DNA of 64,000 bases, from the NCBI GenBank assembly GCA_963834405.1, contig CAWIBX010000001.1, positions 310,001 to 374,000 of the forward strand. The letters run 5' to 3'. The first letter of the stretch is position 1; each line of letters begins with the position of its first letter. The DNA is from Bog-473 sp963834405. Lineage in GTDB: Bacteria; Actinomycetota; Acidimicrobiia; Acidimicrobiales; RAAP-2. The notes below the pieces were generated by a model. That model did not search any database. It had not been told where the DNA came from and worked only from the letters and a program-made list of their open reading frames with translations. Made by a program: the position numbers and the translations under genes. This document shows positions 43,845 to 52,515 of this stretch, piece by piece.

Positions 43845-45337
43845 CTAACCCAGCCGGGCCAACACGTTGCGGGTGATCTGCTCTATCTGCGGGTCTCGCG
43901 CCGCCAGCCCGTGCGCCCAGTCGGTCGACCCCGAGGTCACGACGGTGGCGCCCGCCGGGTTCGTGTAGGCCCCGAGCACGGCGTGGCCGTGGCGGATCCG
44001 TTCCATGGCCGCGGGGTCGCGGGTCCCGAAGACGCGGGCGGCGATGTACTCCAGTTCGCTCGGCTCGTCCGGCTTGGGCGGGCGCGGCGCCGTCTCGCGC
44101 GTGAAGTGCTGCGTCGGGCAGGTGCCGAGGATCTCGAAGGTCGACGGCGTGCCGTCCTCGCCCGTGGGGTAGGGCAGCCCGTCGCGGTAGGTGAACACGC
44201 ACCCGTCGCACTCGTAGCCGACGACCGTCGCCCCGGCCCCGAGGACGTCGCCGTAGCCGAGCCCGGTGCCGTCGAAGATCCAATGGCCGGGCCGGTGCAC
44301 CGTGTAGCCCCCGAGGCCGGCGGTCACGTTGCGCCCGATGCGGTGGTACCCGCCGCGGGTGAACGAGACGCCGGTCATGTGGTTCTCCGGGCGGGCGACG
44401 AGCACGTCGGACCAGAATGTCGTCACCTCAGCCTCGCGGTCGGTCCCGAATAGCGGGTCGTCCTTGAAGAAGCCCTTGTACCCGACCATCACGTCGTGGT
44501 CATCGCCCTCGAGGCGCACCTGCCACAACGACGTGTTGCCCGAGAAGAACGCCGCATTGCCACCGCCCGCGATGAAGGCCTCGACCGTGTCGCGCATCCC
44601 GCGGGACCAGTACTCGTCGTGCCCGACGGAGAGGTACAGGCCGGCGCCGTCGAGCACCTCGGGGTGCTGCTCGAGGTCGGCGTTCGTGCACACCCCGATC
44701 TCGAACCCTTCGCGCTCGGCCCACTGAATGAACGGCAGCTCCCAGTCGGGCCACCCCGCGGAGCCCGCGTAGCCCGACAGGTGGTTGAGCTGGATGTACC
44801 CGACGTGCGCGGCGTTCTGCGGATCGGGCGCCCCGGTGCCGGTCACCCGGCGCCCCTTCCCCGGCGGCTTGAAGAGGTAGCCCGCCGCCATCGTCGCTGC
44901 AGGGCGACGTGGGTGCCTCCGGTGTAGAGGTTCGGGCCGCCGAAGTCGTTGTAGGCGTGCCAGGTGTTGGTCGCCAGCGCCACCACGACCCGCGTGCCGG
45001 GCGCAGGACGCACCACGAAGAAGGCGTAGTCGCGCCGGATCTTCTCGCCGACGTCTATCTCCATGACGACCTCGTAGTAACCGGACCGCCGAGTCGACTC
45101 GACGTCCAGCGAGAGCGCGGCCGGCCATCCGCAGCCACGGGAGGACGCGTCCTTCGGCGTCTCGTGCTCGTCGACCGTGACCGAGTCGGACCGGAACACC
45201 ACCTCCCGCCGCCCGCCGACCCGTGCCACTTCCACCCGCACGGGCCGTCCTGCTGACGACGACATGTGCAGACCCACCTGGTCGCCCGCTCGGACCGACT
45301 GCGGCCAGCAGTATCCCGTGACCAGCTCGCGCGCCAT
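43845..45337 (-). pseudogene. N,N-dimethylformamidase beta-subunit-like protein, single-base frameshift
   Basis: From ATG 45337 a beta-sandwich N-terminal part (ARELVTGYCWPQSVRAGDQV) runs to NTWHAYNDFGGPNLYTGGTH and VALQR, then loses frame near 44892. The next frame continues immediately with MAAGYLFKPPGKGRRVTGTG, LNHLSGYAGSAGWPDWELPF, LYLSVGHDEYWSRGMRD and GGNAAFFSGNTSLWQVRLEG to the stop. These are the blocks of the dimethylformamidase large-subunit family (amide C-N hydrolysis). One base restored at the frameshift gives an about 497-residue protein. It looks otherwise well preserved. Confidence 0.75.
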
Positions 45338-45434
45338 GACCGGACCCTACGAGACGCCGCCGTGTCTTGCTCAGCATTGTGGAGTCCGACGGTTTTGGGA
45401 TCGGTCCGTCGAGCCTCCTCGCCGTTTACTCCGG

Positions 45435-46058
45435 CTACGCGTCCCGAAATGCGGTCAGGACGAAGTCGACCGTCTGCTCCGCCATGAGAGTTCCCAGTGC
45501 TTCCCCGCGCACGACCGAACGCATGAACAACGGTCCGATCAAGAGGTCGTAGATGAACGAGAGGTCGGCGTCTGGCCGGAGCTCGCCCCGTTCGACGCCC
45601 CGCTCGAGGGCCTGCCGCACCGATGCCTGGCGCAGCTCGACGTAGTCGCCGAGATAGGTCTCGGCCAGCTCGGGATCCGCCACAAGATCGGCAACCAGGC
45701 CCGCGGTGATTCGACGTGACGCGGGCAGGTCCATCATCCTCACCTGATCGCGTTGGAATGCGAGCAGGTCGTCACGGAGCGAACCGGTGTCGGGGACGAG
45801 AGACAGATGGGTGGACTGCGTGAGGGCGGCGATGACCAGCGCCGGCTTCGACGACCACCTCCGGTAGATCGTGGGACGGCCCACGCCCGTCTTGGCCGCC
45901 ACACCGTCGATCGTCAACCCGGCATAGCCCTTGGTGTTCAGGATCTCGAGCGTGGCATCGAGGATGGCCTTGTCGTAACCAGGATCGCGGGGTCGTCCGG
46001 GCCGTCGGTGCGCCTCGCCTGCGCCGTCGTCAAGTCCCTCGATGTTGGCCTGGTCCAT
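45435..46058 (-). CDS. TetR/AcrR-family regulator
   Basis: A 207-residue regulator with HTH TGVGRPTIYRRWSSKPALV (about residues 58-76) and a C-terminal domain like TetR_C_11 (LPASRRITAGLVADLVADPE). AGGA precedes the ATG. It is divergent from the sigma factor gene across a 138-base AT-rich gap, and the upstream DMF-amidase-like gene is a possible target. Confidence 0.9.
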   Translation of the reverse strand: MDQANIEGLDDGAGEAHRRPGRPRDPGYDKAILDATLEILNTKGYAGLTIDGVAAKTGVGRPTIYRRWSSKPALVIAALTQSTHLSLVPDTGSLRDDLLAFQRDQVRMMDLPASRRITAGLVADLVADPELAETYLGDYVELRQASVRQALERGVERGELRPDADLSFIYDLLIGPLFMRSVVRGEALGTLMAEQTVDFVLTAFRDA

Positions 46059-46171
46059 CGTTCCTGTCTCTCGTCCTTTGCCGGTGTCCGGAGCGTTCTT
46101 GGGCCGTTCCGAAGCGAAGGAGAATTAGTTTACAGACCCTTGCGTAATATAGGACGGTCATTTATAGTTCA

Positions 46172-46189
46172 CTGAGTAACGATACTCAG
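46172..46189. promoter_or_regulatory. palindrome CTGAGTA-N4-TACTCAG before the sigma gene
   Basis: Perfect 7-base arms end seven bases before the sigma-factor ATG, where a ribosome binding site would be expected; none is visible. It may be a TetR operator or a hairpin limiting translation. Confidence 0.5.
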
Positions 46190-46196
46190 CGTCTGA

Positions 46197-46877
46197 ATGA
46201 AGAGCCGCCATGCCACGCCCCCTCAACCTCGCACTGTGGCCCGCTGGCAACTCGAAGATTGGCCATCCGATGAGGCCCTTCTGTCGGGGCTTGCGGGCGG
46301 AGTCTGGGGGGCTGGACGGGCACTCGTCCGGCGGCACCAACACCGCGTCTACGGCCTGGCCCTCAGCATCGTGAGGGATCCGAACCGGGCGGAGGAGATC
46401 GCGCACGAGACATTCATACGGGCGTGGCGCGACGCCGGCGCTCACAAGCCCGAGCGAGCCTCCGAGTCCACGTGGTTGCTCACGATCACCCGGGACCTGG
46501 CGCACGCATCCCACAGACGGAGACGCGCCCGGCCGGCCGACGACGCGGCCACCCTGATCTCCGCGGGCGAACGAGCCGAGGGTTCTCGGACGATCGTGTT
46601 CGCCGACTATGAGGCCTTCCGGGCGAGGACTGCGGTGTCCCATCTTCCTGTCGAGCAGCGACGGGCGCTGGTCCTCGCCGCCATCTATGGCTATACGGCC
46701 CGAGAAATCAGCGAGGCCGAGGCGATTCCGTTGGATACGGCCAGGGCTCGTCTTCGCTCCGGTATCGCGATGGCACGATCGCATCTTGGTCGTGCGGTGA
46801 CCGTGACTGGGAACAGGGGCAACTCCTTCGTCACGTCCCTTCAGCCGTATCCAGTCATGAACCACACGAACAATTGA
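46197..46877 (+). CDS. ECF-type RNA polymerase sigma factor
   Basis: A 226-residue sigma-70-family protein. Region 2 contains YGLALSIVRDPNRAEEIAHE and TFIRAWRD (about residues 58-85); region 4 contains LPVEQRRALVLAAIYGYTAR and an HTH with LDTARARLRSGI (about 155-195). The tail of about 25 residues is polar. No anti-sigma gene is next to it. The target promoters are not obvious. Confidence 0.88.
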   Translation: MKSRHATPPQPRTVARWQLEDWPSDEALLSGLAGGVWGAGRALVRRHQHRVYGLALSIVRDPNRAEEIAHETFIRAWRDAGAHKPERASESTWLLTITRDLAHASHRRRRARPADDAATLISAGERAEGSRTIVFADYEAFRARTAVSHLPVEQRRALVLAAIYGYTAREISEAEAIPLDTARARLRSGIAMARSHLGRAVTVTGNRGNSFVTSLQPYPVMNHTNN

Positions 46878-47103
46878 AGGGAACTCGCTGAGTCGCCACC
46901 GATCCGAACACCGAAGAACAGTCGCCTAGTGGTCGAAGCCTTGGCCGGCACCGGTCGCCCTCACGGCTGGAGTCCCGGCCACCCTCCTCGGATCATCCGC
47001 CGCATTCGCAACCGTTGGAATTCCGGTTCCTCCTGGCCGGACGACGCCAGTTGGTCCGCGGCACCGTAGGTGCACCAAGATCCCGCGGCGAAGGAAAGGT
47101 GGC

Positions 47104-48243
47104 ATGGAGCACTCGCAGCGCCGGGCAGACGTCGACGCGTTCCGTGCCGAGCTGCGGGCCTGGCTGGCTGAGCATCTCGCCCCCGACGTCGCGACCGCGG
47201 GCGAGCGCAACCTGGAGGGCGACTCCCTCGATCTCCTGCGGGCCTGGAACCGCACCCTGGCCGACGGCGGGTGGGCCGCGCCGGCCTGGCCGGTCGAGTT
47301 CGGCGGCCGCGGCGCCGGCGTCGCCGAACAACTCGCCTACCTCGAGGAGATGAGCCGCGCCCGGGCGCCGGGCCCGATCAACGTGATCGGCGTCTCCAAT
47401 ATCGCCCCGGCCATCATGCAGTTCGGCACCCCCGAACAGCAGCAGCAACACCTCCAGCCCATGCTCCGGGGTGACGAGATCTGGTCGCAGGGCATGTCGG
47501 AGCCCGACGCCGGCTCCGACCTCGCCTCCCTCCGGACGTCAGCGGTCGAGGACGGCGACCACTTCGTCGTCAACGGCCAGAAAACGTGGAACTCGCTCGG
47601 GCACCACGCCGACTGGTGCCAGCTCTACGTGCGCACGGACCCGACCGTCAAAAAGCACGCGGGCATCACGTGCTTCCTGGTCGACATGCGCACACCCGGG
47701 ATCGAGGCGCGGCCGCTCACCACCATGACCGGCGGGCACACCTTCGCCGAGCTCTTCTTCACTGACGCCCGCATTCCACGCTCCGCCATGCTCGGGCCGC
47801 TGCACGGTGGCTGGACCGTGGCGATGACGACGCTGAGCTTCGAGCGCGCCGGCGTGGCGCGACTCCACCTCTCCTTGGCCCGCCGGCTCGATGACCTTCT
47901 GGCCGACCCGCGGGCCGAGCCCGGCCGCAAGGACCCGGTGCTGCGGGACCGGCTGGCGCGGATCTATGCGTCCATTCGCGCGATGCGCCACCTCACCGAG
48001 CGCTCCCTCTCCGACCCGAAAGCGGCCGCGGGGGCAGCCGGCAGCCTGGCCAAGCTGTCGTGGGCCTCCTGCGACCAGGAGTTGGGGAACCTGGCCGTTG
48101 ACCTCATCGGGCTCGAGGCCCTCGGCGGCGAGGACCACTGGGCCAAAAACTTCCTCGCCGTGCGCCAGGCCTCCATCGCTGGCGGCACGACCGAGATCAA
48201 CAAGAACATCGTGGGCGAGCACGTGCTCGGCCTGCCTCGATGA
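47104..48243 (+). CDS. acyl-CoA dehydrogenase
   Basis: A 379-residue FAD flavoenzyme: SEPDAGSDLASL and VNGQKTWNSLG are the FAD/substrate strands, and AGGTTEINKNIVGEHVLGLP is the C-terminal family signature. It makes an alpha,beta-unsaturated acyl-CoA. The catalytic base is not certain; the usual Glu position in the last helices reads GLEALGGEDH. GGAAAGG precedes the ATG. It lies upstream of DUF35 and thiolase genes in a chain that looks like beta-oxidation of a branched or steroid side-chain acyl-CoA. Confidence 0.92.
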   Translation: MEHSQRRADVDAFRAELRAWLAEHLAPDVATAGERNLEGDSLDLLRAWNRTLADGGWAAPAWPVEFGGRGAGVAEQLAYLEEMSRARAPGPINVIGVSNIAPAIMQFGTPEQQQQHLQPMLRGDEIWSQGMSEPDAGSDLASLRTSAVEDGDHFVVNGQKTWNSLGHHADWCQLYVRTDPTVKKHAGITCFLVDMRTPGIEARPLTTMTGGHTFAELFFTDARIPRSAMLGPLHGGWTVAMTTLSFERAGVARLHLSLARRLDDLLADPRAEPGRKDPVLRDRLARIYASIRAMRHLTERSLSDPKAAAGAAGSLAKLSWASCDQELGNLAVDLIGLEALGGEDHWAKNFLAVRQASIAGGTTEINKNIVGEHVLGLPR

Positions 48244-48363
48244 ACGCCCTACCCCTCACGGTTGGGCACCGCGCCACGCCTCCTGCCAGACTCCCCGGCG
48301 CCGAGAAGAATCCTCGGCGACGTCCCGGCAGTACACGCCGTCGGCCCCTGAAGCGAGGAGCGC

Positions 48364-48810
48364 ATGGCCCGAGTCCCGATTGAACAAGGGTTCTTCCGGA
48401 TCCCCGACGACCCGGCCGAGCCGCCGCGGCTGCTCGGGAGCCGCTGCCCGTCCTGCGGCGAGGCCTTCTTCCCGCGCCGCCTCGTGTGCGCCCGATGCCT
48501 GCACGAGGGCACCGACGACATCGAGCTCTCGACCCGCGGCACCATCCACACTTGGACCTACTGCCACGTCCCGCTGTTCGGCAAGAAGGACGCCGACGTG
48601 GCCGGCTACGGCGTGGCCCAGGTCGACCTGCCCGAGGGGCCACGGGTGCAGTCCATCCTCTCGGGCGGCCCGGACGACTTCGCCATCGGCATGGACGTGG
48701 AGATCGAACTGGAGACGTTGCGCCAGAACAAGGACGGGGATGATGTGGTGATCTACCGCTTCCGCCCCGCCCACGTCGGCGCGGCGGCCGGCGCCGGTAC
48801 CACCCCATGA
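48364..48810 (+). CDS. DUF35 zinc-ribbon/OB-fold acyl-CoA binding protein
   Basis: A 148-residue protein. The rubredoxin-like zinc ribbon (RCPSCGEAFFPRRLVCARC, four Cys, about residues 24-42) is followed by an OB fold (GTIHTWTYCHVPLFG, GYGVAQVDLPEGPRVQS). DUF35 proteins partner with thiolase-like enzymes and recruit the acyl-CoA, as ChsH2 does with Ltp2 in steroid degradation. GAGGAG precedes the ATG. The next gene overlaps by four bases, so a stable complex with that thiolase-like protein is likely. Confidence 0.9.
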   Translation: MARVPIEQGFFRIPDDPAEPPRLLGSRCPSCGEAFFPRRLVCARCLHEGTDDIELSTRGTIHTWTYCHVPLFGKKDADVAGYGVAQVDLPEGPRVQSILSGGPDDFAIGMDVEIELETLRQNKDGDDVVIYRFRPAHVGAAAGAGTTP

Positions 48811-49982
48811 GGCACGCCCTCAAGTTCGACGGCGTGGCTGTCGCCGGCATCGGCATGGTCCGCTTCGGCATGTACAAGGAGATCCCGTACCGGCACCTGG
48901 CCCGCGACGCCGGGCTGGCCGCGCTGCACGATGCGGGCCTGACCCTCGCCGACGTCGACGAGGCCTTCGTCGGCTACATCCAGCCTGCTCCCATGCTCGG
49001 GATTATGGCCATGAAGGAGCTCGGGTTGACCGGGTTGCCGGTGACCCGCATCGAGAACGCGTCGGCCACAGGACTGGTCGCCTTCCGCGAGGCGGCGTGG
49101 GCGGTCTCGTCGGGGCGGGCCGACGTGGCCATGGCGCTGTGCTTCGACAAGTTCACCGACATGACCGGCACGGGGGGCCGCGGAGCGGGACGGGACGTGA
49201 TCGACGCGCCGATCCTGCCTGCCGCCTACTTCGCGCTGTGGGCGCAGCGCCGCATGCACGAGCGGGGCACTACGCCCGAGCACTTCGCCACCATCGCGGC
49301 CAAGAATTGGAACTACGGGGCGGCGTGCCCGTTTTCCCACCGCCGCCCCGACCACGTGGTCACAGCCGAGGAGGTGCTCGCGTCGAGGATGGTGGCCGAA
49401 CCGCTCACCGCCATGATGTGCTGCCCCGCCGACGACGGCGCCGCCTGCATCATCGTCGCCCGCGAGGACCTGGTGCGCGCCCGCCAGCCGGGCCGGCCGC
49501 TCGTGCGCGCCCTGGCCTCCGCGCTGACCTCGGAGACCTACTCGCCCGGCCACACTTTCGTCGGCCCGGTTGTCGGACCCGCCACCATGACGCGGGACAC
49601 GGCACTCGAGTGCTACGAAGCCGCGGGGCTCGGGCCGGAGGACGTGAGCGTGGCCTACTGCCACGACGCCTTCGTGAACGAGGAGCTCGAGTACTACGAG
49701 CTGCTCGGCTTCTGCGCCGAGGGAGAGGGCGAGAAGCTCGTCGTCGAGGGCGAGACGGGTCCGGGCGGCCGCATCCCGTTCAACACCGACGGCGGCCTGA
49801 TCGCACGGGGACACCCGGGCGGCCCGACCGGGACCGCCCAGCTGCACGAGGCGGTGCTCCAGCTGCGGGGCGAGGCGGACGGCCGCCAGGTCGACAACGC
49901 CCGCGTCGCCCTGGCGCACCTCGTCGGTGGCGGCAGCATCGCGACGGTCAACCTGCTGGGAGTGGAAGGAGTGAGGACATGA
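48807..49982 (+). CDS. thiolase-like protein (lipid-transfer/SCP-x type), Cys replaced by Ser
   Basis: A 391-residue thiolase-fold protein: GIGMVRFGMY at the start, then RIENASATGLVAFREA, where true thiolases read ENACxSG. The nucleophilic Cys is Ser here. The later motifs AYCHDAFVNEE and RGHPGGPTGTAQLHE are kept. This matches Ltp2-like retro-aldolases, which also lack the Cys and work with a DUF35 partner to release a C2-C3 unit; that assignment is inference. It overlaps the genes on both sides by four bases. Confidence 0.88.
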   Translation: MRHALKFDGVAVAGIGMVRFGMYKEIPYRHLARDAGLAALHDAGLTLADVDEAFVGYIQPAPMLGIMAMKELGLTGLPVTRIENASATGLVAFREAAWAVSSGRADVAMALCFDKFTDMTGTGGRGAGRDVIDAPILPAAYFALWAQRRMHERGTTPEHFATIAAKNWNYGAACPFSHRRPDHVVTAEEVLASRMVAEPLTAMMCCPADDGAACIIVAREDLVRARQPGRPLVRALASALTSETYSPGHTFVGPVVGPATMTRDTALECYEAAGLGPEDVSVAYCHDAFVNEELEYYELLGFCAEGEGEKLVVEGETGPGGRIPFNTDGGLIARGHPGGPTGTAQLHEAVLQLRGEADGRQVDNARVALAHLVGGGSIATVNLLGVEGVRT

Positions 49983-50359
49983 CGACGAGCGACGAGCGCC
50001 GGGCGGCGGGCCGCGAGGTCCAGGGGCAGCTCTGGCCGGCCATGCTGAAAGGCCCGACCGGGCAGTTCCCGGCGGCCAAGCTGGCGCCCGACTTCTTCGA
50101 CTACGTGCAGCAAAGCGCGTTCGGGGACATCTGGACGCGTCCGGGCCTCCCGATCCGCGACCGCTCCATGATCACGGTCGCCCTCCTGGCGGCGCTCGGC
50201 CAGCCCGAGGAGTTGCGCTCGCACCTGGCGGGCGCGCTGTCCGTCGGGATCTCGCGCGAGGAGATCGTCGAGATCCTCATGCACGTCTCCATCTACGCCG
50301 GCGTCCCCGCCGCGGGATCGGCCCTGCGGGTGGCGGCGGACGTTCTCGGGACTGACTAA
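49979..50359 (+). CDS. carboxymuconolactone decarboxylase (CMD) family protein
   Basis: A 126-residue helical protein of the CMD/AhpD-like fold: RSMITVALLAALGQPEELRS, HLAGALSVGISREEIVEILM and HVSIYAGVPAAGSALR. The Cys-x3-His pair of AhpD peroxidases is absent (LRSHL), so it fits the 4-carboxymuconolactone decarboxylase side of the family. ATG 49979 overlaps the thiolase stop. Its place at the end of the acyl-CoA operon suggests isomerase or decarboxylase chemistry on the released product. Confidence 0.85.
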   Translation: MTTSDERRAAGREVQGQLWPAMLKGPTGQFPAAKLAPDFFDYVQQSAFGDIWTRPGLPIRDRSMITVALLAALGQPEELRSHLAGALSVGISREEIVEILMHVSIYAGVPAAGSALRVAADVLGTD

Positions 50360-51234
50360 GGACCGCTCCAGCGCAGTGCCGCGCCGGCCTCTTGCTCGGC
50401 GTGCGCGACGAGCTCGCTCCAGTCGGCGCCCCCCAGGCCTCCTGCGACAGCCTCGTCGAGGACCTGCCGCACGGCCCTCGCCACCGGCGTGGGGGCGCCG
50501 AGTTCACTCCCCAACTCGACGATGAGGCGTGCGTCCTTCGCCGCCAGTTCCAGCGCGAACTGGGTCGGGCGGCCGCGGCCGTCGATCGTCTCGACCTGGC
50601 GGTCGATGAAGAAGTTCGACGCCCCGGCCGTGCGCAGGATCTCGACGGCCTTCTGCACCTCGATGCCCGCCTTGGTGGCGAAGGCCAGGCCCTCCAGGCT
50701 GACCCAGGTCGTCGTGAACGCGATGAGGCTGTTGAGCAGCTTCATGGTGTTGCCCAGGCCCAGCGCGCCGACGTGGAAAGTGGCGCGTCCCAGCGGCTCG
50801 AGCACCGGCAGGACGCGGGCGACGGGCTCGTCGTCGCCGCCGACCATGAAGACGAGCATGCGCTTCTCCGCGCCGATCGCCCCGCCGGTGAGCGGCGCCT
50901 CGACCAGGTGGTGGCCCGAGGCGGCCAGGCGCGCCCCCAGCTCGCGCACCGCGGCCGGGCTGTTGGTGGAGAGATCGACGAGGATGGCGCCCGGCGGCGC
51001 GGCGCGGAGCCACTCCATGGCCACGTCGGACACGACTTCGGGCGTCGGCAACGACAGCAACGTGATGTTTGCTTGGTGGGCCACCGACGAGACGTCCGGC
51101 GCGCCGGTTGCGCCCGCGATCACCGCCATCGCATCGGGAGCGACATCGTACGCGACCACCTCGTTACCGTCGGCCACGAGGTTGTTGGCGATGCCCCGCC
51201 CGATGTTGCCCAGCCCGATAACACCTATCGCCAT
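50356..51234 (-). CDS. NAD(P)-dependent beta-hydroxyacid dehydrogenase (3-hydroxyisobutyrate type)
   Basis: A 292-residue protein: Rossmann start IGVIGLGNIGRGIANNL, substrate-binding VEAPLTGGAIGAEK (the DAPVSGG-like block) and GLGNTMKLLNSL with the catalytic Lys. ATG 51234 has GGGAGG upstream; an earlier start at 51267 adds 11 unlikely residues. It probably oxidises a beta-hydroxy acid released by the neighbouring pathway. It is convergent with the CMD gene and divergent from the amidohydrolase at 51346. Confidence 0.9.
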   Translation of the reverse strand: MAIGVIGLGNIGRGIANNLVADGNEVVAYDVAPDAMAVIAGATGAPDVSSVAHQANITLLSLPTPEVVSDVAMEWLRAAPPGAILVDLSTNSPAAVRELGARLAASGHHLVEAPLTGGAIGAEKRMLVFMVGGDDEPVARVLPVLEPLGRATFHVGALGLGNTMKLLNSLIAFTTTWVSLEGLAFATKAGIEVQKAVEILRTAGASNFFIDRQVETIDGRGRPTQFALELAAKDARLIVELGSELGAPTPVARAVRQVLDEAVAGGLGGADWSELVAHAEQEAGAALRWSGP

Positions 51235-51305
51235 CGACCCTCCCGCGTTCGTGAATGTCCTGGCCACGGCCCCGAGGGTGCCGTGAACGAGAGCGTATAG
51301 TGAAA

Positions 51306-51323
51306 CCTGACTCGAGTGTCAGG
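51306..51323. promoter_or_regulatory. operator candidate CCTGAC-N6-GTCAGG
   Basis: The arms and spacing are identical to those at 35492-35509, 22 bases upstream of the amidohydrolase start and directly behind a TATAGT (-10-like, 51296-51301). It lies between divergent genes and could regulate both. Confidence 0.65.
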
Positions 51324-51345
51324 GATCAGCGGGGGTCAGGAAATC

Positions 51346-52515
51346 ATGGGTCTGCGGGACCACGTCATCTGCGACAGCGACCTCCACGTGATGGAGCCGC
51401 CCGACTTGTGGGAGCGCTACATCGACCCGGCCTACGCTCACGCCGCCCCCCGCGGGCTCTCCGAGATCACACGCGATATGCGGGTGCGTGTGCAGAACCA
51501 CGTGATGCTCCGCATGGGCCCGACCCGCCCGATGCGGGTGGAGGGCCGCAAGACGGGATGGCAGGAGCACCACGACAACGTCTACGCGGCTTCGGAGGCC
51601 CGGGGCTGGGACGCGCAGTCGCAGATCGACGCCATGGACGCGGAAGGCCTCGACCTGGCGGTGCTGTTCCCCTCGCGCGGGCTGTTCGTGCTCGGCCTCG
51701 ACTCGTCGGAGCAGATCGGGGCGGACGGTCTGGAGCCCGAGTTCGCGACTGCGATCGCCCGGGCCTACAACGACTGGCTGAAGGACTTCTGCGACCACGC
51801 CCCTGATCGCATGTTCGGTTCCGGCATGGTGGCGGCGCACGACGTTCTTGGGGCGGTCGCCGAGACCCGGCGCTGCGTGGAGGAGCTCGGCTTCAAGGCG
51901 ATCTTCCTGCCGCCGGCGACAGTGAACCGCCGGCCGTGGCACCACCGCGCGTACGACCCACTGTGGGCCGAGATCGAACGGCTCGGCGTGCCCCTGTCCT
52001 TCCACGGGGGTGGCCAGACCTATCTGACGCCCGACTTCGGGCTGGAGGTGCTGGACAAGCTGATGCTCTGGCACACCTTCAGCCAGCCGCTGGGCATTCA
52101 GTTCGTGACGGCGTGCCTGTGCGGCGGCGGGGTGCTCGAGCGCTTCCCGAACCTCAAGGTGGCGTTGTTGGAGGGCAACTGCTCGTGGGCGCCGTGGTTC
52201 CTCTACCGCCTGGACGAGCACTGGGAGTGGACGGGCTGGTACGAGGCGCCGGAGCTGACAATGCCGCCGTCGGAGTACTTCAAGCGGAACTGCTGGGTCT
52301 CGGTAGAAGCGGATGAAGTGACGGTCCCACACTTCGTGGAGACGTTCGGCGACGAGAAGCTGATCTTCTCGACCGACTACCCACATGGGGACTCGAAGTT
52401 CCCGCACGCCGTCGATTCTTTCGACAAGTTGCCGTTGTCGGACGAGAGCAAGGCCAAGATCGTCAGCACCAACTGGACGGCCCTCTACGACATCCCGTTG
52501 GTCAAGAAGACTTGA
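51346..52515 (+). CDS. amidohydrolase_2 family protein
   Basis: A 389-residue metal-dependent hydrolase or decarboxylase: CDSDLHVMEPPDLWERYID at the N-terminus (DxH instead of HxH), LSFHGGG, LEGNCSWAPWFLYRLDEHWE and FSTDYPHGDSKFPHAV with the catalytic Asp. This subgroup is common in actinobacterial aromatic and steroid catabolism. ATG 51346 has AGGA upstream. It is controlled by the palindrome above; its end overlaps the convergent nuclease gene. Confidence 0.88.
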   Translation: MGLRDHVICDSDLHVMEPPDLWERYIDPAYAHAAPRGLSEITRDMRVRVQNHVMLRMGPTRPMRVEGRKTGWQEHHDNVYAASEARGWDAQSQIDAMDAEGLDLAVLFPSRGLFVLGLDSSEQIGADGLEPEFATAIARAYNDWLKDFCDHAPDRMFGSGMVAAHDVLGAVAETRRCVEELGFKAIFLPPATVNRRPWHHRAYDPLWAEIERLGVPLSFHGGGQTYLTPDFGLEVLDKLMLWHTFSQPLGIQFVTACLCGGGVLERFPNLKVALLEGNCSWAPWFLYRLDEHWEWTGWYEAPELTMPPSEYFKRNCWVSVEADEVTVPHFVETFGDEKLIFSTDYPHGDSKFPHAVDSFDKLPLSDESKAKIVSTNWTALYDIPLVKKT

